DNA from: Cadophora sp. MPI-SDFR-AT-0126
Taxonomy: Eukaryota > Ascomycota > Leotiomycetes > Helotiales > Ploettnerulaceae
Direction of reading: 5' to 3'
Assembly: GCA_020747065.1 (NCBI GenBank)
Contig: JAGMVK010000003.1
Location: 3,224,001 to 3,288,000, forward strand
DNA: 64,000 nucleotides
Notes under the pieces: model-generated
The model's database searches: none
Told to the model about the DNA's origin: nothing
What the model saw: only the letters and a program-made list of their open reading frames with translations
Shown here: positions 12,655 to 21,958 of the stretch, piece after piece
Layout of the letters: each line of letters opens with the position of its first letter
How positions within the stretch are numbered: position 1 is the stretch's first letter
Position numbers and translations under genes: made by a program

Positions 12655-14004
12655 ATGGATACCACTAACACGGCAGGTCCGTCTAGCGGAGCCACTGACA
12701 ACACTCTCAACTCTCCAACTCCAGCCGGAAGCCTTTCTGGCCGCAGGACTCGAGGCAACAAAGGCAAAGGTCGCGCAAACCGAGATGAGAGAGACTTCAG
12801 CGACCCAGACGTGTTGAGAGGAATTATCCAATCCATGGAGAATCGAAATCGTGCTCAAGAGGCCTCCTTGGCTCGTATCGAGCAATTGCTAATTTCCGCT
12901 CGAGCCACGCCAGTAGCACCCCCCGCCAATCCTACCTCGATTCCCCTTGGAACCGTGCCGCCGATTATTCGATCAACGGAAAGAGACGAATCCACAGGTC
13001 AGAGTGGACGTACCCCGTTTGAGCCAGAAAATACCCCCCTTACCACATACGGGGCGGAATCGGATGCCCCTCGGGGACCTAAGGCACAGCTCACAGAAAA
13101 GATCTCTCCCTTGGACGAAGGAACCGACCCGACGTTCAAGCAATGGAAAGCTTCAGTTAAAGATCGATTAGAGGTCAACGCGAGTCTCTACCCAGACGCT
13201 CGAGCACAGCGAGCTTTAGTGTGGGGATCGACCACTGGCCTAGCCCGCTCTTACCTAGAGCCTCAATACCTGTCCGAAACTGATACGTTCCGGACAGCCC
13301 AGGAAATGATTTCTTTACTGGAGACCTACTTCCTTACTGGAAATGAAGCCTACGAGGCTCGTACTAAGTTCTTCGATATGAATATGCAAGAACCAGATCA
13401 CGCACGCGAAACCTTTGCCCAATTTCGTGCGAGATTCCAGAATACCGCAATCCAAGGAAATGTGGCCCGTACAGAATGGTTCTTCTTCATGTGGCTCAAA
13501 ATCACCCCCCAGCTTCGTGCCGCCACCACGTCAGTCAAGAGCTTATGGCAAGACGACTACACGGCGATGGTAACCCATCTCATCTCAATTGACGCTGATA
13601 GGCGACGGAATGCGCAACTCAACCCGTCTCTTGCCAGCCTCCGCAAATCAGACTCTCCCCGGAGGGCAGCTAGGTCGGGCCCCTTTCGGAAGACTTCCGG
13701 ACCACCCACTTCTCAACCAGTACTTAAACCTACTTCTTCTCCCAACGCTCCCTTCCACCACCACTCAACATCGCAGACCTTCGCAACTCCCACCCTACCG
13801 CGTCGGGAGGGCACGCAGAAACCTCAGGGAGGTTCTGGCGACCCGCAGGTGAAGTGTTATGGGTGCGGAAAGTTTGGACACTACAAGTCAGACTGTCCCG
13901 AATCGGCTAAGGTTCAGGTCCTTGACGAGGAGGAAGTCAATGATGATGCTGAAGGGATAGTGGAGAGTGAGGAAGATCAAATGCAGGAAAACGAAGAGGC
14001 CTAG
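12655..14004 (+). CDS. gag: gypsy Gag (capsid/nucleocapsid)
   Basis: 449 residues from the first in-frame ATG (MDTTNTAG). The frame is open further upstream to 12415 but without an ATG. The middle resembles retrotransposon Gag (FKQWKASVKDRLEVNA; GLARSYLEPQYL; FDMNMQEPDHARETFAQF). One CCHC zinc knuckle near the end (CYGCGKFGHYKSDC) binds RNA. The C-terminus is acidic. An upstream ATG near 12302 opens a short unrelated frame. The pol frame overlaps the last 34 bases at -1. Confidence 0.9.
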   Translation: MDTTNTAGPSSGATDNTLNSPTPAGSLSGRRTRGNKGKGRANRDERDFSDPDVLRGIIQSMENRNRAQEASLARIEQLLISARATPVAPPANPTSIPLGTVPPIIRSTERDESTGQSGRTPFEPENTPLTTYGAESDAPRGPKAQLTEKISPLDEGTDPTFKQWKASVKDRLEVNASLYPDARAQRALVWGSTTGLARSYLEPQYLSETDTFRTAQEMISLLETYFLTGNEAYEARTKFFDMNMQEPDHARETFAQFRARFQNTAIQGNVARTEWFFFMWLKITPQLRAATTSVKSLWQDDYTAMVTHLISIDADRRRNAQLNPSLASLRKSDSPRRAARSGPFRKTSGPPTSQPVLKPTSSPNAPFHHHSTSQTFATPTLPRREGTQKPQGGSGDPQVKCYGCGKFGHYKSDCPESAKVQVLDEEEVNDDAEGIVESEEDQMQENEEA

Positions 14005-17000
14005 GAAAAGACTCCTTCTTAGGCCTGCGCAAATGTGATCTGTCAAAACTCGATTTGAACTCTCTAATGGGGGGGAAGCAGTTCGTAGTCAATTGTACAC
14101 TTAGTATGAATGGATTAGGAGTTGCACTCTCCGCATTAGCAGACACTGGAGCAAACGGTTATCTCTTCGTGAATCGGACCATATCCACACGCCTTTCGAG
14201 GGCGTTAGGAGTGAAGATTCAGCCCCTCCCGCACACTGTACCAATCCGTGGTTTTCAGAACTCCGTCCGAAGCCACGCCACCCACTACATGCGTCTGCAC
14301 TTGACGATTGACGGTCGACGCGTGTATAACTGTCCCTTTGTGATCCTTGACCTAGGGAAGCAGGATATGATAATAGGCGTCAAATGGATGCGTCGATTCC
14401 GTCTCAAGTTGCAGACAGACCAGAATCGATTTTTGTGGCCATCTGATTACCCGCCTACCAAACAATGGTCTAGGGAGCTAGTCTTGCCCTTTCCACGCAC
14501 GCAGCTCCCTCCACGACGAGACTACCAGAGCGACGCAAACCGCAGAGATCTGGCAATCCAAAAGGACGAGATGCGACGAAAACATCTCCCCTTCACAGTT
14601 CAAATGCTAGGAGAACATCTCCTCCGAGTCGCTCCCGAACCGGCCCCGATATTGTCCCCCGCAAGTGAAGGACCTTTACGGGTCCGGAAATTAAAATGCA
14701 AACCATCGAGGACACCACCTACATCTGTGTTTATCTGCGAGATCAGCGCAAACGCCTTCCATTTCAACATGAAACGCAAAGATACCGAGTTCTTCCAAAC
14801 CAGTATCTATGAGATAGACCGCATCTTACAGGAACAGTATGAACCGGAAGATCCTGACACCGCCCGACTCCTATCCGAAAGGCTTCCGAAACAGTACCAA
14901 CACCTGAAGTCGGCATTTTCCAAGAAAGATGCAGATACTCTTCCACCTCATCGATATTACGACCACAAGATTCATCTTGAGGGGCCACTACCTGACGCCT
15001 ACTCTCCTCTCTATCGTCAATCAACAGAGGAGCTCAAAGTGATGAAGGAGTACCTCCTGGAGAATCTAGACAAGGGTTTTATCGAGTCGAGCCAGAGCCC
15101 ATTTGCATCACCTGTACTCTTTGTCAAAAAGCCCGATGGAGGTCTGCGATTCTGCATTGATTATCGCAAGCTGAATGCCCTCACACGAAAAGACGCTTAT
15201 CCAATCCCCCGAATCGACGAGCTCCTTGCTAGAGTGTCGAATGCAAAGATATTTACAAAATTGGATATTCGGGCCGCCTTCAACCGCATCCGCATGGATC
15301 CAGCCTCCGAGGAGTATACCACGTTTCGGACCAGATACGGATCATATAAGTGCAAGGTACTACCATTTGGCCTTTGCAATGGACCTGGCACATACCAACG
15401 TTATATGAACGACGTACTCCTTGACTACCTGGACAACTTCTGCATGGCTTACCTGGACGATATCCTAATCTACTCCGAATCTGTAGGGGAACACCAGGCC
15501 CACGTAGAATCTGTACTGAAGCGTTTGATGGAAGCCGGATTGCAAGCTGACATCAAGAAATGCGAATTCCATGTCACCCGCACTAAGTACCTGGGCTATA
15601 TAGTAACCACTGAGGGTATCGAGGCAGATCCGGAGAAGGTTGAACCACTGCGCAACTGGAAGTACCCCAAGACCGTGACAGCCGTCAAGTCGTACCTAGG
15701 GTTCTGTGGTTTTTACCGACAATTCATACGCAACTTCGGGCTCATTGCCAAACCTCTGTCTGCGCTTACTCGACCTACAGTAGCCTGGAATTGGACAGAA
15801 GAGTGTCGCGTTGCGTTTGAAGAGCTCCGAAAGCAGTTGCTGTCAATTCAACGGATTTACCATTTCCAGCCGGAATTGCCTACCAAGCTGGAAACGGATG
15901 CTTCTGACGGGGTAATCGCTGGAGTGGTGTCACAACAGCACGACGACAAACAATGGTACCCACTCGGATTCTATTCGCACGTACTCAACGGTCACGAACC
16001 AAACTGGGAAATCCACGACAAAGAACTGTACGCCATCGTGGAAAGCTTTCACAAGTGGCGCCCAGAGTTGATGTCCCTTCGGAACAGAATCGAGGTATAT
16101 TCGGACCACCGCTCTCTGGAGTACTTCATGACCACTAAAGTGCTCACCGCTAAGCAAGCTCGTTGGATGGAATTTCTCTCTGACTTTAACTTCCAAATCA
16201 TGTATACCCCTGGTAAAGATAACCAGAGGGCGGACATCTTGAGCCGTCGGGAGCAGGATTTGGAAGTACAGAAACAGGTCCAGAAAGATAGTCGGAGCCG
16301 AACCCTACTGGCACCGGGAAGGCTCGACCCCCGCATCAATTCTGAGCTGGCGGAACGGTTTGTTTCCTCCGTAGTTGCGGCATCTCTCTCGCCGTTGACC
16401 ACTGCCGAGGCAGAAGCTCCTCCGAATGCTCCCCTGGACTCTTTTAACCTCATTGAAAAGCTTTGTCAGGACAATCGTACTGCCTTTGCCGACGTGCGAA
16501 AATCCTTACCCAAAGACTACTCGATTAAGGATGGACTCCTGCTCTTCAAAGATCGACTCTGCGTACAACGCAATACTCCCCTTTGCACCAGGTTGATCAA
16601 AGAAGTGCACGACCAGCCGTCCATTGCTCACCCCAGTGGGTTGAAGACGTATCAACTCCTGGCCCCGAAGTACTACTGGGTCGGAATGGGTTCGGACTGC
16701 AACCGGTACGTAAGAAATTGCCGAGCCTGTCAATTCTCGCACTCCAAGCATTCCAAACAGCAAGGCCTTCTCCACCCACTACCAATTCCAAGTTATCCTA
16801 TGCAGCATTTGTGTATGGATTACAAGGATTTCCCAAAGGACAAGCATGGTTACGACAGAATCCTAGTGTTTATCGACCGCCTGGGAAAGGATTCCGTGAC
16901 GATTCCTTGCCACCAAGATATTGACGCACGCGGTACCGCCAAACTCTTCATCCAGTGGATCTACCGATTCGGACATACTCCGGAGTCGATTGTATCGGAT

Positions 17001-17996
17001 CGAGGGCCGCAGTTCGTCTCATCGTTTTGGAAAGAGTTCTGCCGGATCATCGGCGTTAAAGTCAAGCTTTCTACGGCATATCACAAGGAGACCGATGGCC
17101 AGACGGAGATCATGAACAGGTATATCGATCAGAGATTACGGCCATTTGTCAACTTCTACCAGGACAACTGGAGCGAACTGATTCCATTAATAGATCGAGC
17201 CCAGATAACCCTTCCTCATGCCTCCATTGGTATGGCCCCGTACCGGCTCAAATTCGGATCAGATCCGAGGAATAGTTGGGATTGGAACTCTCCTAAAGCT
17301 ACCACTCCTCTGGAAAGGCTCAACTACCGTGATGCTAAAGCAGTGGCAGAACGCATGAAAGAGGCGTGGGAGTTGGCTAAATCGAATATGCAGGCTGCGC
17401 AGGATCGCATGGCAAGAGCTGTAAACCAGCATCGCAGACCTGTCGATTTCCAAGTAGGTGACAAAGTGTACCTGTCTACCAAGAACCTCAAAAGCCACCG
17501 ACCAAGCCGCAAGCTCGGTAATCAATGGGAAGGGCCATTTGAAATCCTACGTCAAGTAGGGAACTCCTATCAGCTCCAGTTACCTGCAGGATCGAATATT
17601 CATGATGTGTTTGCTCCTGAGCTGTTGTTCCGGGACCCAAATGACCCCTTACCTGGTCAGGAACAGCCCCGAAACCCCCCCGAGGTAATTGAGGGACAAG
17701 AAGAATGGGAAGTGCAAGAAGTTCTCGCATCGCGATTGTACCGCAACACCTTAAAGTATCAAGTCAGTTGGGTAGGCCACGATCCTGATACTACATGGTA
17801 CAACGCGTCTAATTTGATGGGGTCGCCTCACAAGTTAAGAGATTTTCACCAAGTTAACCCTTCTGCTCCGGGACCACCCCGAAACCTGCCCGAATGGTTA
17901 GCCGCATGGGAGAATGGAGAAGACGACTACAGTCACTTGGAAGACAATAGACCAGTTGGCAAGACGGCAAAACGAGGTTTGATTCAGACCATCTAA
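13971..17996 (+). CDS. pol: gypsy Pol polyprotein: protease, reverse transcriptase, RNase H, integrase, chromodomain
   Basis: The frame is open from 13971, -1 relative to gag; the first ATG in it is at 14067, 63 bases after the gag stop. The aspartic protease shows LADTGANG (14142 on). The reverse transcriptase has RFCIDYRKLNALT, FTKLDIRAAF, LPFGLCNGPGTYQR and the catalytic YLDDILIYS (15450). RNase H has ETDASDGVIAGV. Integrase has an H-H-C-C zinc part (about 16606-16730) and D-D-E residues in MDYKDF, VSDRGPQF and the QTEIMNRY region. After the integrase, EWEVQEVLASRLYRNTLKY begins a chromodomain (about 17706-17850) that in chromoviruses steers integration to particular chromatin. No stop or frameshift is seen, so the enzyme set looks complete. 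Confidence 0.95.
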   Translation, partial: GRSNAGKRRGLGKDSFLGLRKCDLSKLDLNSLMGGKQFVVNCTLSMNGLGVALSALADTGANGYLFVNRTISTRLSRALGVKIQPLPHTVPIRGFQNSVRSHATHYMRLHLTIDGRRVYNCPFVILDLGKQDMIIGVKWMRRFRLKLQTDQNRFLWPSDYPPTKQWSRELVLPFPRTQLPPRRDYQSDANRRDLAIQKDEMRRKHLPFTVQMLGEHLLRVAPEPAPILSPASEGPLRVRKLKCKPSRTPPTSVFICEISANAFHFNMKRKDTEFFQTSIYEIDRILQEQYEPEDPDTARLLSERLPKQYQHLKSAFSKKDADTLPPHRYYDHKIHLEGPLPDAYSPLYRQSTEELKVMKEYLLENLDKGFIESSQSPFASPVLFVKKPDGGLRFCIDYRKLNALTRKDAYPIPRIDELLARVSNAKIFTKLDIRAAFNRIRMDPASEEYTTFRTRYGSYKCKVLPFGLCNGPGTYQRYMNDVLLDYLDNFCMAYLDDILIYSESVGEHQAHVESVLKRLMEAGLQADIKKCEFHVTRTKYLGYIVTTEGIEADPEKVEPLRNWKYPKTVTAVKSYLGFCGFYRQFIRNFGLIAKPLSALTRPTVAWNWTEECRVAFEELRKQLLSIQRIYHFQPELPTKLETDASDGVIAGVVSQQHDDKQWYPLGFYSHVLNGHEPNWEIHDKELYAIVESFHKWRPELMSLRNRIEVYSDHRSLEYFMTTKVLTAKQARWMEFLSDFNFQIMYTPGKDNQRADILSRREQDLEVQKQVQKDSRSRTLLAPGRLDPRINSELAERFVSSVVAASLSPLTTAEAEAPPNAPLDSFNLIEKLCQDNRTAFADVRKSLPKDYSIKDGLLLFKDRLCVQRNTPLCTRLIKEVHDQPSIAHPSGLKTYQLLAPKYYWVGMGSDCNRYVRNCRACQFSHSKHSKQQGLLHPLPIPSYPMQHLCMDYKDFPKDKHGYDRILVFIDRLGKDSVTIPCHQDIDARGTAKLFIQWIYRFGHTPESIVSDRGPQFVSSFWKEFCRIIGVKVKLSTAYHKETDGQTEIMNRYIDQRLRPFVNFYQDNWSELIPLIDRAQITLPHASIGMAPYRLKFGSDPRNSWDWNSPKATTPLERLNYRDAKAVAERMKEAWELAKSNMQAAQDRMARAVNQHRRPVDFQVGDKVYLSTKNLKSHRPSRKLGNQWEGPFEILRQVGNSYQLQLPAGSNIHDVFAPELLFRDPNDPLPGQEQPRNPPEVIEGQEEWEVQEVLASRLYRNTLKYQVSWVGHDPDTTWYNASNLMGSPHKLRDFHQVNPSAPGPPRNLPEWLAAWENGEDDYSHLEDNRPVGKTAKRGLIQTI

Positions 17997-18164
17997 ATAC
18001 CCTCTGATTCAAAGCACCAACGCCGCGGTCTTGCGACTGCACCCCAGCCAGAACATCTCACCGGTTTCGCCACAGGGGGCTACTCCCGTATGAGAAGTCT
18101 GACCGAAGGTACAGCCACGAAGAACCAACGACGAAGCCAATCCGAAACAGGGCCTATTCTCCCC

Positions 18165-19069
18165 CTATTCCAAGTTATTTGGAATCTCCTCTCCCTCCCC
18201 CGCGCCACCAGGGCGTCCACTACTTCGAGTTGCCCGGAAACGGGCCGGCAACTCTCCCTCCTCCTCCTCCCCCTCCACTCTCTTACGCTTGACACCACCA
18301 CGACGAACGGTCTCAGCCACCTTGGTGGCACCGGCGGCAATCTCCTCTCGGATTTGGCCTAGGGCCAAAACCAGACCCTATTCACACGTCAATCGGAGGT
18401 CATTCTAATCTCGCACAGGGGAAAACAGGTATATTCAGAACCAGATCTCTATCCCAGATGGAGATAGTTACAAGCGAAACTTATGACAGAAGAAAAAGAC
18501 AAAAGAAAAGGGGGTAACCTACAGCTTGTTGTGCGGCCAGATCCGCAACAGCCCGGCGAAGAGCACGGGTTTCCTCCAACAACTCCAACTGCAGCTCACC
18601 CTGTGTCTTGGGGGCATTGGCGGCAGCAACACGCAATCCGGCATCGATCTCTTGGGAGGCAGAAATGATACCCTCATTGTCTTTGGCGGTGATGGCGAGG
18701 GAGAGCTTGTGATATTCCTCAGCCATATAGTGCGGAATCTGGTACAGAAATCAGTATTTTGGCTTATCCGGATCACAATCGGACCACATTCACAACAATC
18801 GGGATTTGGGAAAAGGAAATGGGGAGTACCTACGGGATTGCACTTTTCTGCTTGCTTCTTGCAGTACGCACACTTCTTGCTTCTGGCACTGTTGAACTCG
18901 CAAACATGGTCTGGTTCCGTGGCGAGCAGACGGACGCATCGGATGCAATGCTTGCGGTAGGCGGACTCGAGGGCGTTGACGGGGGTTGGAGCAGGCACTG
19001 TTTATGTCAATACACCGAATCAACTCCGAATCACCGCTGAACCACCAGGAATTCAGAACTTAACTTACT
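18165..19069 (-). CDS. spliced antisense passenger gene inside the gypsy element; six-cysteine protein of unknown function
   Basis: Minus-strand exons: 19069 (only the A of ATG), 18834-18997, 18523-18738, 18165-18377; 197 residues. Introns 18998-19068, 18739-18833 and 18378-18522 all have GT-AG ends with GTAAGT or GTAGGT donors, and all phases agree. The N-terminus has cysteines at 18, 21, 33, 43, 46 and 53 (C-X2-C-X11-C-X9-C-X2-C-X6-C), a zinc-cluster-like spacing. Residues ~56-127 look helical (LELLEETRALRRAVADLAAQ). The C-terminus has a basic/acidic block (GGVKRKRVEGEEEEGELPAR) that could be a nuclear signal. A further 30 bp exon (19069-19098) and upstream leader are likely. I do not recognise the protein. 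A transposon-borne accessory or captured host gene is inferred; accessory ORFs in gypsy elements of related fungi come to mind, but I cannot check. Confidence 0.72.
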
Positions 19070-19160
19070 CTCGAATTGCTTATTTTGTTTGATACGGACT
19101 ATCAAAATGTATTAGCAATATGTACAGATCGACAAATCTCCATGTACAAGGTTCGCTTAC
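19069..19160 (-). other. probable 5' leader exon and leader intron of the antisense passenger gene
   Basis: Intron 19099-19160 (62 bp, donor GTAAGC, branch GCTAATAC, acceptor GATAG) followed by a 30 bp exon 19069-19098 that ends in A and supplies the first base of the start codon. The first exon lies at or before 19161 and its start is not defined. Confidence 0.55.
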
Positions 19161-19475
19161 AGAGCTTGAAGTTGTAGTTGTTTGAAGAAGAAAGTCAGAA
19201 TTCTGGAGATCTGCGCTGTTAAGTACTACAACACGCACAATAGCAAGCAATTATGGCCTCACCAGACCTGGTTCGGACGCCTTTCGGACGGCTTTACAGT
19301 CAGGTTACTACCTCGCTTACCACTGCTATTGTTGTTGACCAGCACTGCCGGATCAACACTTCCTCCGGAATCTCCCTACCAAAGCTGTATATCTCTACTG
19401 TTTTGTACAACGATAATTCTACGTGGAAATACGATTCAGAGCTTGGGGGCAAGCTCTCTTACAGGAGGGGGGTGA

Positions 19476-19697
19476 TGTAACGTTGAAGTGACGGAAGTGC
19501 TGGAAATAGGGGTACTCAGGTTTAGCCGGAATATTACCGGACGGAAGCCGGACCAGATTCGTGTATATATAGGACCGCTCCTCCTGTGAGGGCTCCTTAC
19601 CTTCTTGTTTCCTTCGTACCAGACCTATAATATTACTATTTGCCTACCCTCTTGCTCCCATACTTGATACTGCACTTAGTAATATTGTGTCGTTACA
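19476..19697 (+). repeat. 3' LTR of the gypsy element
   Basis: 222 bp, same sequence as the 5' LTR; preceded by the polypurine tract and followed by the AAACG target duplication. Confidence 0.95.
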
Positions 19698-20208
19698 AAA
19701 CGTCAAAAATCACTTATAAATAACTTTTTAATAAATAGATAGAATTACTTAAAACTTAAATAATATAAAATTTATATATAAATCTTGAATTTTAAAGAGT
19801 TTTAATATTATTGTATTAGTAGTTATTTTTTACTTAAGTAATTAATTTCTCTTATACAAATAATTTATATAAGGCGTTATAATTTACTCGATTTTTTAAT
19901 TATTATAAAAGAAAAAGTCTTTAAACTCTAGATTATTAAGAATTTAGCTATAATACAACTTTATTAAAGTTTTAACTTAATCTATTAATAATTACAAAAG
20001 TTATTAAAAACTTTAAAAAAATCGATTTTACACTAAATTTGTTAGCGAGAAATTTTAAAGACTTTAAACGCTTAGTTTATAATATTACGTAATATGAAAT
20101 AAATAAAACTCTGGAATCTTAAAGCCCAAGTAATAAATAATATAGATTTTTAATTTAAAGTTTTTTTATAAAAAAAATAATGTAATTATTAAATACTAAA
20201 GGTAGTGA

Positions 20209-20252
20209 GTTTTGGTGTAAAAGGTGGCCGGAAGGGGGGGGTTAGACGTTAC
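20209..20252 (-). repeat. right terminal inverted repeat (44 bp) of the AT-rich element
   Basis: Exact reverse complement of 11727-11770. Confidence 0.9.
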
Positions 20253-20577
20253 TTTGTATTACTGCCAGCTACCCCACACCCAAGAATAGACTTCTGTGAT
20301 CTCTGCATCATCCCGAATGTAGTTCTTGCTTTTCATTGATCATCAGCCTCGTGTTTGACTTTAATAGACCGTAATAGCAGCCAATTAGACGTTAAATATT
20401 CGAGATGCGTTGTACGCTCCTTCCTTCAAATAATCTCAACTTCACAACATTGAGAGCTCCAAACTCTTGTACCCCAATGACAACCACAACCACTTGAAGA
20501 TCAACATCAACATCAATTCCACGCCGATTCTCAATATCAGGCATAGATAGACCAGACAACAAATTTCTACCTCTCAA
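20253..20577. other. short promoter space between the mobile element and the NIS1-like gene
   Basis: 325 bp, no other feature. All regulatory DNA of the secreted-protein gene that is not in the mobile element must lie here. Confidence 0.5.
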
Positions 20578-21079
20578 ATGCATTTCTCAACGACCACCAG
20601 CCTCGTCTCAGGACTCACGCTCCTCTCAGCAGCCGCCGCCCGAATCATCGGACTTGAAGCACCTCGCACCATCGCCGCTGGTGAACCCTTCACAGTCTCT
20701 CTTCTCACCGAGAACTACATCGTGAGCATTCTCCTTCCCCATACAAACACAATGTTAACCCAACGGCCCTGCACAGCAATCCGTCTACGATGTAGCCGCT
20801 GCGTTTGGCATCGCAAGTGGTCCAGGCTATCCTAGTTCTCTTGGGGCCATCATGGGGTCGGATTACATTGGTCCAGATGGCTCAAACAGCCTCAAGAAAC
20901 TCAACTTCACCGTCTCGACGAACAAGAATCAGATTGCTGGCCCTTCAACTTTGTCGGCAAGCGTTTTCAGTCTATACAGGGCATCATACAGTCCTCTTCT
21001 GGTTCCTTTCAACGTTTCGGTCACTGTGGGGGATACGACTAGCTTGGAGAAAGTTAATACCACCCTCCACACTCAGTGA
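20578..21079 (+). CDS. NIS1-like small secreted effector protein
   Basis: Exons 20578-20721 and 20777-21079; 148 residues. The N-terminal signal peptide (SGLTLLSAAAARI) is followed by a single small beta-rich domain: EAPRTIAAGEPFTVSLLTEN, then after the 55 bp intron DVAAAFGIASGPGYP, SSLGAIMGSDYIGP and a C-terminal FNVSVTVGDTTS. This matches the Nis1 family, first known from Colletotrichum as a necrosis-inducing secreted protein and later as a suppressor of plant pattern-triggered immunity. There are no cysteines in the mature part that I can see, in line with the family. The gene lies ~330 bp from a nested transposon. Family assignment rests on remembered motifs, not on a search. Confidence 0.8.
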
Positions 21080-21958
21080 AAAGACTCTGGAGGACACATT
21101 GAAACGATGGAGAGGAGGCACTTCGAACGGCCCTAGTTTTTGAGTTTCCAGAAGGGAGTGCGTGGAGGAGACATAGGCGATGAGGTTGGACGGATGAGGG
21201 GAGCATTTGCATAGCACAGGAGTTATGTATTTTAGACAAACACGGACAGAAACACACTCACTAATAACGTTTCTGTGTCTTGTATCAACCAGAGCAGTGG
21301 CAATCGAAGTAAGAGAACAGCAACGTCGGTTGTTTTATGACCATCTCTGCGGAAAATCCCCTGAGATTGCATGGGAAACAGCTAAAGCTGGCTCGTGATT
21401 CGCAAAGCTTGGTCGAACTACATGCCGTATCCTTCGAGGACCACCAGCGTCTTGTTTCGGGCAGAACAAAATCTATACCCTTGGAGACTCTAAATCTATC
21501 AATAATTTGTTATCAGTAGCAACTATCCCCGAGACCTATGTTATAAGGGACACAGCTTGGCTTTTTGCTCGTGAGCAAGGGACAATGGAGGGATATCTCC
21601 AAGGGCTCTCTGACGAGTAACAGCCTGGACAAGGGCTTGAGGTTCAACATTTAAGTCTCGCTGAGTCACAGCCTGCCGCATGTACTACGGAAGTCATCAC
21701 TTGGCTAGGTCCAGGGAGTCGGGAGGACAAGTCAGCAACCCCCCTGTGAATTTACTCAATCTCGGTAACGGAAATATGGAGACCACACCACTTCCGCTGG
21801 CTCGACATTGTGTTTACTTGATGAGGCGTGTAACGCATTATCTAGCATGTAATAAACTTACTCAAACTCCCTCTAAGCCTATAGATACGCTACATATGAA
21901 GACATTTCCGAAGGGGACCTATCAATAGCTGATTCTAAGAATGAATCTTCAGGATAAT
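21080..21958. other. intergenic between two convergent genes
   Basis: No gene recognised; the open frames here are short and carry no family motif. Confidence 0.5.

Larger units (their letters stand above)
11937..19697 (+). mobile_element. full-length Ty3/gypsy LTR retrotransposon (chromovirus type) with an antisense passenger gene
   Basis: 7761 bp. LTRs of 222 bp start TGTAACG and end CGTTACA. The target duplication AAACG is at 11932-11936 and 19698-19702. Order: LTR, gag, pol (protease, reverse transcriptase, RNase H, integrase, chromodomain), ~1.4 kb of non-pol DNA carrying a spliced gene on the other strand, purine tract AGGAGGGGGG (about 19462-19472), LTR. Domain order RT-RNaseH-integrase marks Ty3/gypsy. 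All reading frames are intact and the LTRs look identical by eye, so insertion is recent. The stretch after the 5' LTR (TTAAACAAGAAGGTCAC) does not match a tRNA 3' end I recognise, so the priming mode is unclear. Confidence 0.95.
11727..20252. mobile_element. AT-rich terminal-inverted-repeat element (MITE-like), interrupted by a gypsy retrotransposon
   Basis: Perfect 44 bp inverted repeats lie at 11727-11770 and 20209-20252. Each end reads GTAACGTCTAACC, then an eight-C run, TTCCGGCCACC and TTTTACACC. If the terminal GTA/TAC supplies a TA target duplication, the repeat proper begins ACGTC, as expected of Tc1/mariner-Fot1 type elements. Removing the gypsy and one copy of its 5 bp duplication leaves ~760 bp of very AT-rich DNA with no open frame, so a transposase is absent. 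The ends still contain CA dinucleotides, so the AT-richness is not simply strong RIP across the whole element. A deletion derivative or MITE is the best reading. Confidence 0.8.

Noticed and set aside
19703..20208. AT-rich stretch as a centromere or origin
   Set aside because: It is fully explained as the inner part of the TIR element cut by the gypsy; 0.5 kb of A/T alone is not evidence for either.
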